Shown here piece after piece: positions 35,141-42,992 of a stretch of DNA of 64,000 nt; the stretch's first letter is position 1; every line of letters starts with the position of its first letter. This DNA is from an uncultured Selenomonadaceae bacterium. Its GTDB lineage: Bacteria > Bacillota > Negativicutes > Selenomonadales > Selenomonadaceae. Made by a program: the position numbers and the translations under genes. The stretch is from positions 1 to 64,000 of the forward strand of contig CAJOHG010000004.1 of NCBI GenBank assembly GCA_905234395.1, given 5' to 3'. The notes beneath the pieces are model-generated. The model was not told the DNA's origin. It worked only from the letters and a program-made list of their open reading frames with translations, and made no database searches.

Positions 35141-35879
35141 AAGTATTATTGCTTGCTTTAATGTGCCGGTCGAGCGTCGACAGCCCGCGATAAACGGTGC
35201 CGATGTCGATATTTTCGCCGCGACTGTTAACGTAACGTTCAAGCTTGCGTTTCACTCTCTGCAACGCGTTGTCGATTGATTTAACGTGACGATCCAAACT
35301 CGCCGCGATTTCTTGATAAGATTTGCCGTCAAGATAAGCCATGAGCACTTGCCATTCCAATTCGCTCAAAATTTCTTCCATCTTCTTTTCGATAGCCAAG
35401 AATTCTTCGCGGCTGATGACAAGTTCTTCCGGGTCGGCAACTTTCACGCCGCTAATCACGTCAAGCAAAGTTCGGTCGCTGTCCTCGTCGTAAATCGGTT
35501 TGTTTAGCGAAATGTAAGAGTTAAGCGGAATGTGCTTTTGACGCGTGGCAGTTTTTATCGCGGTGATGATTTGTCGTGTGACGCACAGCTCGGCGAAGGC
35601 GTGAAAACTTGACAACTTGTCGCTCTTGAAGTCTCGCACCGCCTTATAAAAACCGATCATGCCTTCTTGAATGATGTCTTCACGATCCGCGCCGATTAAA
35701 AAATATGAACGCGCCTTTGCACGAACGAAACTTCTGTAGCGGTGAATCAGATAATCAAGCGCAGAGGTGTTATTGTTTTCTTTTATTTCAACGATGAGCT
35801 CTTCGTCGGTCAACGTCTCGTATTTGGCGTACTCGTCGGCGATTTCACTCTCGAAAGAATTTTCAGCGTTCGATTTCAT
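35139..35879 (-). CDS. sigH: SigH-type RNA polymerase sigma factor
   Basis: 246 residues, ATG with GGAGGTTG upstream. Region 2: DYLIHRYRSFVRAKARSYFL and ADREDIIQEGMIGFYKAVRD; region 4: YLDGKSYQEIAASLDRHVKS followed by IDNALQRVKRKLERY. Closest in layout to Spo0H/SigH of Bacillota, which controls entry into stationary phase, competence or sporulation. It has a 25-residue tail after region 4 (GTVYRGLSTLDRH). It is a single-gene unit with its own promoter and terminator. comEC nearby fits a competence role, but that is inference. Confidence 0.88.
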   Translation of the reverse strand: MKSNAENSFESEIADEYAKYETLTDEELIVEIKENNNTSALDYLIHRYRSFVRAKARSYFLIGADREDIIQEGMIGFYKAVRDFKSDKLSSFHAFAELCVTRQIITAIKTATRQKHIPLNSYISLNKPIYDEDSDRTLLDVISGVKVADPEELVISREEFLAIEKKMEEILSELEWQVLMAYLDGKSYQEIAASLDRHVKSIDNALQRVKRKLERYVNSRGENIDIGTVYRGLSTLDRHIKASNNT

Positions 35880-35904
35880 TTTGCAACCTCCAATTTACGC
35901 GCTG

Positions 35905-35933
35905 ATTATACTTCACGACTTATCGTTAGTCAA
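35905..35933 (-). promoter_or_regulatory. Promoter of sigH
   Basis: On the minus strand TTGACT (35933-35928), a 17-base spacer, TATAAT (35910-35905): an almost perfect vegetative promoter about 25 bases before the start codon. Confidence 0.75.
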
Positions 35934-36017
35934 ATTTTTTCGGCGGCAAGTAGGGATTGGCGCGCGTCAAGTAGAATAAGAATTTTTTTATAGCTTGAAG
36001 TTGCGGAGTGAAAAATT

Positions 36018-36578
36018 TTGGGACAGATAATTTTGGTGACAGGCGGAGCTCGCAGCGGCAAAAGTTCGTTCGCGGAAAAACTCGCGCTCAAAATCGGCGG
36101 CGGACGTGCGGCTTACATTGCCACGGCGCAAATTTTTGATGACGAGATGAATTTTCGCGTTGAAGTTCATCGTTCTCGTCGCGGCGATAATTGGACGACC
36201 TTTGAGGCTCCGTTTGCGGCTGAAGAAAAAATTTCGGTTGCGGGAAAAAATTTCGGCGCGATTCTCTTCGACTGCGTGACGATTTATATCAGCAACTTTC
36301 TCTGCGCGGCGAATCTCGACAACGAAAAAATTTTATGCGACGATCTGCGCGGACTGATTGAAAAATTAATCGACGCCGCAAAAAATTCTGACGCCGTGAC
36401 AATTTTTGTAAGCAATGAAGTCGGAGCTGGCATCGTTCCCGAAAATAAATTGGCGCGACGTTTCAGAGACTTGGCGGGAATTGCAAATCAAATGCTCGCC
36501 GCGAATTCGGATAAAGTTTTTCTGACGGTCGCAGGTCTCGCCGTTGACATAAAAAAAATTTCGGAGGTTATCGAATGA
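36018..36578 (+). CDS. cobU: Adenosylcobinamide kinase / guanylyltransferase
   Basis: 186 residues, TTG start at 36018 behind GGAG. The P-loop GGARSGKSSFAEKLA is diagnostic, as are AYIATAQIFDDEM, the H-R-x-R segment VHRSRRGDNW, and FVSNEVGAGIVPENKLARRF. It phosphorylates adenosylcobinamide and transfers GMP in the lower-loop assembly of vitamin B12. The next gene overlaps by four bases and cobQ lies close by. No cobalamin riboswitch is seen upstream. Confidence 0.94.
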   Translation: MGQIILVTGGARSGKSSFAEKLALKIGGGRAAYIATAQIFDDEMNFRVEVHRSRRGDNWTTFEAPFAAEEKISVAGKNFGAILFDCVTIYISNFLCAANLDNEKILCDDLRGLIEKLIDAAKNSDAVTIFVSNEVGAGIVPENKLARRFRDLAGIANQMLAANSDKVFLTVAGLAVDIKKISEVIE

Positions 36579-37087
36579 ACGTTGAACTTATCCCGACGCT
36601 TGACAAGGAAAATTTTATCGTCAACATTCAAGCCGCGTTCAAAAAGGCTGTTGTCGAAACTTACGGCGACGACGGCAAGGAAGTTATTCCGCGCGAGGAC
36701 GTTGAGAAATCTTTTGCTGCGGACGGTGCAGAAATTTTGGACATCATCAGCGGCGGACAAATCGTCGGCGGTGCAGTGCTCAAAATCAATCGCGAGACCA
36801 ATCGCAACGAGTTAATGCTTTTCTATGTCAAAGTCGACTGTCACGGCAAAGGTATCGGCTCGGCGGCTTGGCAGGCGATTGAAAAACGTTATCCCGCGAC
36901 AAAAATTTGGGAGACCGTCACGCCGTATTTCGAGAAGCGCAATTTGCATTTCTATATCAACAAGTGCGGTTTTCATGCCGTGGAATTTTTCAATCCGCAT
37001 CACAAAGATCCGAATTTTGACGGTGACGAAGATTTTCCCGGCGGCGATTATTTCTTTAGGTTTGAAAAGAAAATGTTTGAACGCTGA
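36575..37087 (+). CDS. GNAT-family N-acetyltransferase
   Basis: 170 residues; the start overlaps the cobU stop. The acetyl-CoA site is VKVDCHGKGIGSAAWQAIE (Q/R-x-x-G-x-G/A pattern), followed by TVTPYFEKRNLHFYINKCGF. The tail is acidic and aromatic (DGDEDFPGGDYFFRF). The substrate is unknown; its place between two cobalamin genes may only reflect co-transcription. Confidence 0.87.
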   Translation: MNVELIPTLDKENFIVNIQAAFKKAVVETYGDDGKEVIPREDVEKSFAADGAEILDIISGGQIVGGAVLKINRETNRNELMLFYVKVDCHGKGIGSAAWQAIEKRYPATKIWETVTPYFEKRNLHFYINKCGFHAVEFFNPHHKDPNFDGDEDFPGGDYFFRFEKKMFER

Positions 37088-37125
37088 AAATAATTTCGGC
37101 TATCGGAAATTTAATCGCGCTCATT

Positions 37126-37144
37126 GGATGCAACGTCACGTTGC
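37126..37144 (-). repeat. Palindromic P element, copy 4
   Basis: GGATGCAACGTCACGTTGC, inverted relative to copies 1 and 2, with the shared tail (AATGAGCGCGATTAAA on the minus strand). It lies between the GNAT gene and cobQ, 21 bases before the cobQ start. Only a short TTTGAAAAG repeat is seen on either side, so a flanking duplication is doubtful. Confidence 0.82.
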
Positions 37145-37164
37145 TTTGAAAAGGTGATGAAAAT

Positions 37165-38616
37165 TTGACTCAATATCTGATGTTTCAAGGGACAAGCTCG
37201 CACGTCGGCAAGAGCATTTTGACAACAGCATTGTGCAGAATTTTTTTCCGGCAAGGTCGACGCGTGGCACCGTTCAAGGCGCAAAATATGGCGTTGAATT
37301 CTTTCGTGACGGCTGACGGTTTGGAAATGGGACGTGCACAAGTCGCGCAGGCTGAAGCGGCAAATATCGCGCCACGAGTGGAAATGAATCCCGTTTTGCT
37401 CAAACCAACCGGCAATCAAAGTTCGCAAGTCATCATCAACGGCAAGGCTGTCGGCGTCATGAACGCGGCGACTTATCATCAAGGTTACTCGCTCAAAGCT
37501 TTCGACGCCGTCAAGTCTGCGCTGCAAAAACTTTCCGCCGAATTCGACACGATTGTCATTGAAGGTGCCGGCTCGCCCGCTGAAGTCAATCTGAAGGCAA
37601 ACGATATTGTCAACATGCGCGTCGCAAAATTTTTGAATGCTCCCGTGATTTTGGTCGCCGATATTGATCGCGGCGGATGTTTGGCGTCAATCGTCGGAAC
37701 TCTTGAGCTTTTGGACGACGACGAACGCGAACTTGTCAAAGGTCTGGTCATCAACAAATTTCGCGGCGACGTGAATTTATTTTTGCCCGCCGTCGAATTT
37801 CTAGAACGCAAAACTTCAAAGCCCGTGCTCGGCATCGTTCCGTTTATCGACAAACTCGGCATTGACGACGAGGACAGCGTTTCATTGGACGACAAAATTT
37901 CTTCGGACGGCGAAGTTTCAATCGCAGTGATTCGGCTCGGCAAACTCTCGAACTTCACGGACTTTGACAGTCTCGCGGGCGAATCGGACGTTAAACTTTT
38001 CTATGCAACTGAACCAGACGAACTCGACGCGGCGGACGTTATCATTTTGCCCGGCAGCAAGAACACGTCGGAAGATTTAACCGCTCTGCGCGGCAACGGC
38101 TTTGCGGAAAAAATTTTGCGTCGTGCTCACGAAGGCTCGGCGATTGTCGGAATTTGCGGCGGCTATCAAATGCTCGGCACGAAAATTTTTGATCCGTTGC
38201 AAACCGAATCGAATCACGTTGAGCTTGACGGCTTGAGCTTGTTGCCGATTGAAACGACGTTCACCGCCGAAAAATTCACGCGACAAGTTAACTTTGACGT
38301 TGACTTTGATTTTCTCGGCGAAAAAATTTCCGGCACGAATCTTGACGGCTACGAAATTCACAGCGGGCAGAGCACAGTTGACGAAAAAATTTTGTCGCGC
38401 GGAAATGTTTTGGGCACTTATGTTCACGGCATCTTTGACAACGACGACTTCCGTCGAAAATTTTTGAATGCCGTTCGCCGCAAAAAAAATCTTCCGCCGC
38501 TCGAATCAATGCGCAATGTTCGTGCGGAGAAGCAACAGAATTACGACCGCCTTGCAAAAATCGTCCGCGACAATTTGAACATGGAACTGCTCGAAAAGAT
38601 AATGAGCGACTGTTGA
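37165..38616 (+). CDS. cobQ: Cobyric acid synthase (adenosylcobyric acid amidotransferase)
   Basis: 483 residues, TTG start at 37165 with AAGGTG upstream. The N-terminal dethiobiotin-synthetase-like ATPase domain has MFQGTSSHVGKSILTTALCR, then FKAQNMALNSFVT and EGAGSPAEVNL. The C-terminal class-I glutamine amidotransferase domain has the nucleophile Cys in GICGGYQMLG and a late His in YVHGIFDND. It amidates four side chains of the corrin ring. It is part of the local cobalamin salvage or synthesis group with cobU. Confidence 0.96.
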   Translation: MTQYLMFQGTSSHVGKSILTTALCRIFFRQGRRVAPFKAQNMALNSFVTADGLEMGRAQVAQAEAANIAPRVEMNPVLLKPTGNQSSQVIINGKAVGVMNAATYHQGYSLKAFDAVKSALQKLSAEFDTIVIEGAGSPAEVNLKANDIVNMRVAKFLNAPVILVADIDRGGCLASIVGTLELLDDDERELVKGLVINKFRGDVNLFLPAVEFLERKTSKPVLGIVPFIDKLGIDDEDSVSLDDKISSDGEVSIAVIRLGKLSNFTDFDSLAGESDVKLFYATEPDELDAADVIILPGSKNTSEDLTALRGNGFAEKILRRAHEGSAIVGICGGYQMLGTKIFDPLQTESNHVELDGLSLLPIETTFTAEKFTRQVNFDVDFDFLGEKISGTNLDGYEIHSGQSTVDEKILSRGNVLGTYVHGIFDNDDFRRKFLNAVRRKKNLPPLESMRNVRAEKQQNYDRLAKIVRDNLNMELLEKIMSDC

Positions 38617-38726
38617 TAAATTAACCCGTGGCAAAGGTTAGAAAAACAGATCTCAATGCGCCGACAGCTTTCATCGGGCACTGCGTGAAACTTTTACTTG
38701 ATCATACGACGAGTGCACGAGCTTTA

Positions 38727-38753
38727 CAAAAAAATTCCCGCCACATTGACGGG
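38727..38753 (-). repeat. Duplicate of the terminator 5' flank of the RTX gene
   Basis: 27 bases identical to 38818-38844 (seven A, then TTCCCGCCACATTGACGGG). It ends exactly where the P element at 38754 begins, the same arrangement as at rqcH, aroC and the HAD gene. Confidence 0.88.
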
Positions 38754-38772
38754 GCAACGTGACGTTGCATCC
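38754..38772 (+). repeat. Palindromic P element, copy 5
   Basis: GCAACGTGACGTTGC plus ATCC, followed by TGCTGGTCTGCTTTTTAA, a tail related to copy 1. It lies between the two copies of the terminator sequence. Confidence 0.88.
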
Positions 38773-38817
38773 TGCTGGTCTGCTTTTTAATCGATTGATA
38801 ACCGCAATCGCTTTGTG

Positions 38818-38846
38818 CAAAAAAATTCCCGCCACATTGACGGGAA
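38818..38846 (-). terminator. Terminator of the RTX-lectin gene
   Basis: TTCCCGTCAATGTGGCGGGAA hairpin (on the minus strand, written with one base trimmed from the loop: TTCCCG / CGGGAA arms) followed by seven T. It lies 20 bases past the stop codon at 38865. Confidence 0.75.
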
Positions 38847-38864
38847 AAGCTTGCCGCGCAGATT

Positions 38865-40787
38865 TTATTTCTTGACGGTAGCGGAACTGATAATTTTGTA
38901 AGCGTCGTCGTTTGCGTTGAAAGTCGTCGCCGTGAAGTCGCTTAACGTGGAGGAATTTTCATTGAATTTGAGCGCGGCGGCGTTTAGATTATCGTTGCCC
39001 GTGAAGTTGAGACTGTCAAGCTTGAGCGTGTCGTTGCCGAATTCATTACCGCCACTTGAATGAATGAAATCGTCGACATCGTTATTGCCCCACAATTCGT
39101 CGTTGCTCGCATTACCATTGTTTATGGTGTCCCATTCGCATATGAAAGCACGCGTGTCGCCAACCGTTCCATGTTTGAAATTGCCATCGTTCCATTTGCC
39201 GTCAGAAAATTTATAGTAAAATTCCGCATAATCTTCATTGCTGCTTTCGCTGTTAGGTTCGCCGCTTGCCCAATTTCTGTAAGTTGAAGAATCGCCGTTT
39301 ACCCAAGTCCAAGTGCCTTCTCTTGCCGCGTCGGAAAGTCCGAAATATGCGCTGTTATAGCCGGCAGCTTTCATGAAGATGAACAGCATGTGATTTTCGT
39401 CGTTATCATTAATAACAGCAAGATGCCCGCCGCGAGCCTCGCAGTAAGCTTGTGCTTCTTCCCAAGTGTTTGCGACATCAGAATAAATATAGTAGCTGTG
39501 TCCGTTATAAGTAAGAGCATCGTTAGGATCGCCATTTGCACGTGAAGGAATGGAGACATTATTTGAATTGCCGCCTTTGAGAGTGCCTTGAATGTTAATC
39601 GTTGTGTTCGCCGCGTCCTTGAGTGTAACAGAGCCTTTGCCGACCTTCAACACGACATCATTGCCGACAGTCGAGCGAGTGTATTTTGCACCCGTGATTT
39701 TGAGCGTGTCCGTTGAGCTGAAGCCCGTGATTATATCTTTGCCGTCACCGTTAGCGTACTTGTAAAGAGTTTTTGTTCCGGTGTTGATAATTGAGTCGTT
39801 ACCTTTGCCGCCAATAATCGTGAGCTTTTCGCCGCCGTTATTCCAAATGGTATCGTTGCCGGAGCCTGCGTTAATCGAGACGTTTGAGCCGTAATCGTAG
39901 CTGTTGCTTTGATTAATGATTTTATCGTTGCCGCTGCCTGCTTTAACCGTAGAATTTGCTCCGTAGTTGAGAATTGAATCATTACCCGTACCGGTGGAGA
40001 TTGATGCCTTTGCACTGTCGTTGCTGACCGTGTCGTCACCTGCGCCCGTATTGATTGTGTCGCGTGAACCGGCGGCGTAATAACCTACAATTTCATTGAA
40101 AATCCAATCGTTGCCGTCACCGCTGTTAATCGAGACTCGCGAGCCTGTGTTGGTGATTCTATCTTTGCCTTTGCCACCGCTGATAGTCACGTAAGAGCCG
40201 CTGTTTGTGAATGTGTCGGCGTATTTCGTGCCCGTGAGTTTTTTCTTGTCTTTTGTATTGCTGATATTTTTTCCGCCCGCTAGTGTGCCGTCAATGTTTA
40301 GCGTCGTGTTTGCCGCGTCCTTTAGAGTGATTGAGCCTTTGCCGACCGTGAGGATAACGTCGTTGCCGACCGTTTCTTTTGTGTAAGTGCCGCCCGTGAT
40401 TTTGATTACGCCATTTGAACTCCAGCCCGTGATTAAATCATTGCCATCGCCCGATTTGTACTGATAGAGCACATCATAGCCGTTGCCATAAATCGTATCG
40501 TCGCCTGTACCGCCTTTGACCGTGACATCATCTGCATGACCATAAAGATCAATTAAATCATTACCGCTGCCCGCGTTGATTGAAGAACCATCTCCGCTGT
40601 AAAGTTCGATGGTGTCGTTGCCGGAGCCTGCATTTATTGTCGCGTAATATCCAATGTCATTGTAAATCGAATCGTTGCCCTTGCCGGTGTTGACACTTAC
40701 ATTATCGGCGTAATCGATATGGACTTTGTCTTTCTTTGATGTGCCCGTCCAAGTCGTGTAGTCCGAGCTGATAGTTTTCTTCGCCAT
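38865..40787 (-). CDS. RTX-like calcium-binding repeat protein with a C-type lectin domain
   Basis: 640 residues. It opens MAKKTISSDYTTWTGTSKKD with no Sec signal. Residues of about 25-420 are two blocks of nonapeptide-like repeats (INAGSGNDTI, GKGNDS, GTGDDT), each closed by a similar module (DGNDLITGWSSNGVIKITGG; VGKGSITLKDAANTT). Residues of about 430-555 are a C-type lectin-like domain: WEEAQAYCEARGGHLAVIND, GEPN, WND and the final CEW, with Cys449 and Cys550 placed for the canonical disulfide and EPN/WND suiting Ca2+-dependent sugar binding. The tail is non-repetitive. It is probably secreted, perhaps by a type I system, and may bind a glycan; no secretion genes adjoin. Some repeats lack the GGxGxDxUx consensus, so calcium binding is inferred. 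Confidence 0.8.
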   Translation of the reverse strand: MAKKTISSDYTTWTGTSKKDKVHIDYADNVSVNTGKGNDSIYNDIGYYATINAGSGNDTIELYSGDGSSINAGSGNDLIDLYGHADDVTVKGGTGDDTIYGNGYDVLYQYKSGDGNDLITGWSSNGVIKITGGTYTKETVGNDVILTVGKGSITLKDAANTTLNIDGTLAGGKNISNTKDKKKLTGTKYADTFTNSGSYVTISGGKGKDRITNTGSRVSINSGDGNDWIFNEIVGYYAAGSRDTINTGAGDDTVSNDSAKASISTGTGNDSILNYGANSTVKAGSGNDKIINQSNSYDYGSNVSINAGSGNDTIWNNGGEKLTIIGGKGNDSIINTGTKTLYKYANGDGKDIITGFSSTDTLKITGAKYTRSTVGNDVVLKVGKGSVTLKDAANTTINIQGTLKGGNSNNVSIPSRANGDPNDALTYNGHSYYIYSDVANTWEEAQAYCEARGGHLAVINDNDENHMLFIFMKAAGYNSAYFGLSDAAREGTWTWVNGDSSTYRNWASGEPNSESSNEDYAEFYYKFSDGKWNDGNFKHGTVGDTRAFICEWDTINNGNASNDELWGNNDVDDFIHSSGGNEFGNDTLKLDSLNFTGNDNLNAAALKFNENSSTLSDFTATTFNANDDAYKIISSATVKK

Positions 40788-40895
40788 GATGTCTCTTTTC
40801 CTCCGAAAAATTTTTTGAACGTCTCGTTGAGCTTTAAAATAATTGAGTTTGATTAAATCTTAATTAGCCGCCGTCGACTTTAATCAAAGTTTAAC

Positions 40896-40923
40896 AAAAA
40901 AAATTCCCGCCTTTTGACGGGAA
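40896..40923 (-). terminator. Terminator of codY
   Basis: TTCCCG / CGGGAA stem; on the minus strand it is followed by eight T. It lies about 20 bases past the codY stop. Confidence 0.75.
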
Positions 40924-40943
40924 AAAATTTTTTCAGCGTAAAA

Positions 40944-41705
40944 TTATCTGCGGAGCTTTTGAACTTCATCAAGCAAATATTCATTCTTGACTTTGATGTA
41001 GGTGCCCTTCATGCCGAGCGACTTCGATTCAATGACGCCCGCCGATTCAAATTTGCGCAAGGCATTGACGATAACCGAACGAGTGATTCCGACGCGGTCA
41101 GCGATTTTCGAGGCGACGAGCAAGCCTTCAGTGCCGTTGAGTTCGCCGAGAATGTTTACAGCCGCTTCTGCCTCCGAATAGCTCAAGGTTGCCAGAGCGA
41201 TTTGAACGGTTGCCTTATTGCGAGCTTCTTCCTCGATTTTTTCGGAACGATCGCGCAAAATTTCCATTCCGACGACCGTTGCGCCGTATTCCGCCAAAAG
41301 TAAATCGTCGTCGGTGGGATCGTCATCGTAGCGACCGATAATCAACGTGCCGATTCTGCGACCGACGCCGTAAATCGGGACAATGATGAAATTTTTGCCG
41401 TTGACTGGCGAGTTGCCGTCGCTGTCAGCGTATTTTTCGGAATCAGCTTGCGTCTCGTCGATGTCGTTAATCCAGTGAATGAACGGCGCAGGAAATTTGC
41501 CCTTGCGAAGAATTTCTTGGGCGGCGGCGGAAATATCTTCGTCACCGTTGAGCGCGTAGCCGTAAATATCGCCCTTCTTGTTGGCGATGTAAATGTTGGC
41601 GTCCAAAACCTTGCTCAAGACTTTCGCGATGCCGCCGTACTCGACGTTCTCGGCGCGTTGGAGCAGCTTGTTAATCTTGCGTGTTTTTTCCAAGAGTGTT
41701 GCCAT
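40944..41705 (-). CDS. codY: GTP-sensing global regulator CodY
   Basis: 253 residues, ATG with AAAGGAGAG upstream. The N-terminal GAF domain binds branched-chain amino acids (MATLLEKTRKINKLLQ, then FIIVPIYGVGRRIGTLIIGR). The C-terminal winged helix has EGLLVASKIADRVGITRSVI and NALRKFESAGVIESKSLGMK. It represses amino-acid synthesis and other genes when Ile, Leu, Val and GTP are plentiful, so ilvB, ilvN and ilvD in this window are candidate targets. It is divergent from the dehydrogenase gene with a possible CodY box between. hslUV and xerC, its usual neighbours in Bacilli, are absent. Confidence 0.96.
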   Translation of the reverse strand: MATLLEKTRKINKLLQRAENVEYGGIAKVLSKVLDANIYIANKKGDIYGYALNGDEDISAAAQEILRKGKFPAPFIHWINDIDETQADSEKYADSDGNSPVNGKNFIIVPIYGVGRRIGTLIIGRYDDDPTDDDLLLAEYGATVVGMEILRDRSEKIEEEARNKATVQIALATLSYSEAEAAVNILGELNGTEGLLVASKIADRVGITRSVIVNALRKFESAGVIESKSLGMKGTYIKVKNEYLLDEVQKLRR

Positions 41706-41782
41706 AATTTAACTCTCCTTTTTAAGTGTCCGTTTCCTAATTTCTAGTTCCCGGTCACTGAATTTATCTTGCTCAATATCCT

Positions 41783-41811
41783 ACGTTTATACTAGCACGA
41801 AATTTTATAAT
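41783..41811 (+). promoter_or_regulatory. Probable promoter of the LDH/MDH-family gene
   Basis: A perfect TATAAT (41806-41811) with a poor -35 (ACGTTT) at 17 bases. A second TATACT lies at 41788. Transcription would begin near 41818, giving a leader of about 120 bases. Confidence 0.45.
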
Positions 41812-41819
41812 GTCAAATA

Positions 41820-41834
41820 AGTTTTCAGAATTTT
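41820..41834. promoter_or_regulatory. Candidate CodY box
   Basis: AGTTTTCAGAATTTT matches the CodY consensus AATTTTCWGAAAATT at 12 of 15 positions. It lies just downstream of the TATAAT at 41806, where binding would block transcription of the dehydrogenase gene, in the intergenic region shared with codY. Confidence 0.45.
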
Positions 41835-41863
41835 TTTGCGGGCGTCTTGAAATATTTCTTGAC

Positions 41864-41903
41864 GGAAGTTGTAAACTTCCCGCAAAAGGGAGCATCAAGC
41901 TCC
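41864..41903 (+). other. Two small hairpins in the dehydrogenase leader
   Basis: GGAAGTT-GTA-AACTTCC (41864-41880) and GGAGC-ATCAA-GCTCC (41889-41903), both perfect, within the 5' untranslated region. Neither is followed by a T tract, so they are not terminators; they may stabilise the mRNA. Confidence 0.5.
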
Positions 41904-41940
41904 GCAGAAATGTTTTCGTATATTCAAGGGAGGAATTCAA

Positions 41941-42909
41941 ATGGGTAACCGCAGGAAAATTGTTGTCGTCGGAACTTCCAACGTCGGTTCGGCAGTTGTC
42001 AACAAACTCGCCGACTTCCAACTCGCATCTGAAATCGTTTTGATCGATCTCAATCAGGACAAAGCTTGGGGCGAGGCAACTGACTCCAGCCACGCAACCG
42101 CTTGCGTCTACAGCACCAACATCAAATTCCGCGCCACCGGTGATTACAGTGCATGTGCGGGCGCGAACATCGTCATCATCTGCGCAGGTCCGTCAATTCG
42201 CCCGGGCGAAACTCCCGACCGTCTTAAACTCGCCGGCACCAATGCAAAGATCATGAACTCGGTCTTCCGCGCCATTGCTGAACACACCAAAGAAGCTGTC
42301 ATTATCCTCATCACCAATCCGCTTGACGTTGCAACCTACGTCGTGAGCAAAATCGCTGATGAAATCGGCTATCCGCGCAACCTCATCATGGGCACCGGCA
42401 CCATGCTCGAAACTTATCGCTTCCGTCGCATTCTCGCCAACAAATACGAAGTCGACCCGAAGAATATTAACGGCTACGTCCTCGGTGAACACGGCAACGC
42501 GGCATTTGTCGCTTGGTCAACCACCGGTTGCGCAGGCTTCCCGCTCGAAAGACTCGACGAATATTTCCATCACACCGAACCGCTTGACAAGAAAGCCGTT
42601 GAGCAAGAACTCATTCAGGTTGCTTACGACGTTATCAACCGCAAAGGCTTCACCAACACCGGCGTTGCGATGGCGGCTGTTCGTTTCGTCAAGAGCGTTC
42701 TCTATGATGAGCATACGATTCTGCCCTGCTCGGCTGTCATGAACGGCGAATATGGCATCACCGACGTTGCGCTGTCAATGCCGCGCATGGTTTGTGCTGA
42801 TGGTCTTATGCGCGTGTTTGAAGTCGCTCTTACCGATGACGAACTCGAAAAGATGCACAAGGCGGCTCAATCTGTCCGCTCTGCTCTCGACGGCGCAGGC
42901 ATCAAATAA
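41941..42909 (+). CDS. Lactate/malate dehydrogenase family protein
   Basis: 322 residues, ATG behind GGGAGG. Rossmann signature VVVGTSNVGSAVVNKLAD with an Asp that favours NAD (IVLIDLNQDKA); TNPLDVATYV; GTGTMLETYRFR; the catalytic His in LGEHGNAAF. The mobile loop reads IRPGETPDRLK: the residue that separates LDH (Gln) from MDH (Arg) appears to be Ile, and the Arg normally following GET is Pro, so the substrate could be another 2-keto acid. Codon use is more C-rich (ATC, AAC, CTC) than in its neighbours, as in highly expressed genes. It has its own promoter and terminator. Confidence 0.85.
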   Translation: MGNRRKIVVVGTSNVGSAVVNKLADFQLASEIVLIDLNQDKAWGEATDSSHATACVYSTNIKFRATGDYSACAGANIVIICAGPSIRPGETPDRLKLAGTNAKIMNSVFRAIAEHTKEAVIILITNPLDVATYVVSKIADEIGYPRNLIMGTGTMLETYRFRRILANKYEVDPKNINGYVLGEHGNAAFVAWSTTGCAGFPLERLDEYFHHTEPLDKKAVEQELIQVAYDVINRKGFTNTGVAMAAVRFVKSVLYDEHTILPCSAVMNGEYGITDVALSMPRMVCADGLMRVFEVALTDDELEKMHKAAQSVRSALDGAGIK

Positions 42910-42934
42910 TCCACGACAACAAATTTCCCGCAAC

Positions 42935-42968
42935 AAAAAAGCTCTTCCAAATTCGGAAGGGCTTTTTT
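42935..42968. terminator. Bidirectional terminator
   Basis: AAAAAAGCTCTTCC-AAATTC-GGAAGGGCTTTTTT: an 8-bp stem with one G-T pair, flanked by A and T runs. It serves the dehydrogenase gene and the oppositely oriented coiled-coil gene. Confidence 0.85.
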
Positions 42969-42992
42969 CGTGTCAATGTTTAGTCGTGCAAC

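Noticed and set aside
35934-36017. Cobalamin riboswitch upstream of cobU
   Set aside because: Too short and without the conserved B12-box; nothing comparable upstream of cobQ either.
38865-40787. CRISPR array suggested by regularly spaced repeats
   Set aside because: The repeats are in frame, imperfect and encode RTX-like GxGNDx units.
41840-41940. Riboswitch or T-box in the dehydrogenase leader
   Set aside because: Two short hairpins only; no T-box sequence, no specifier loop and no terminator/antiterminator pair.
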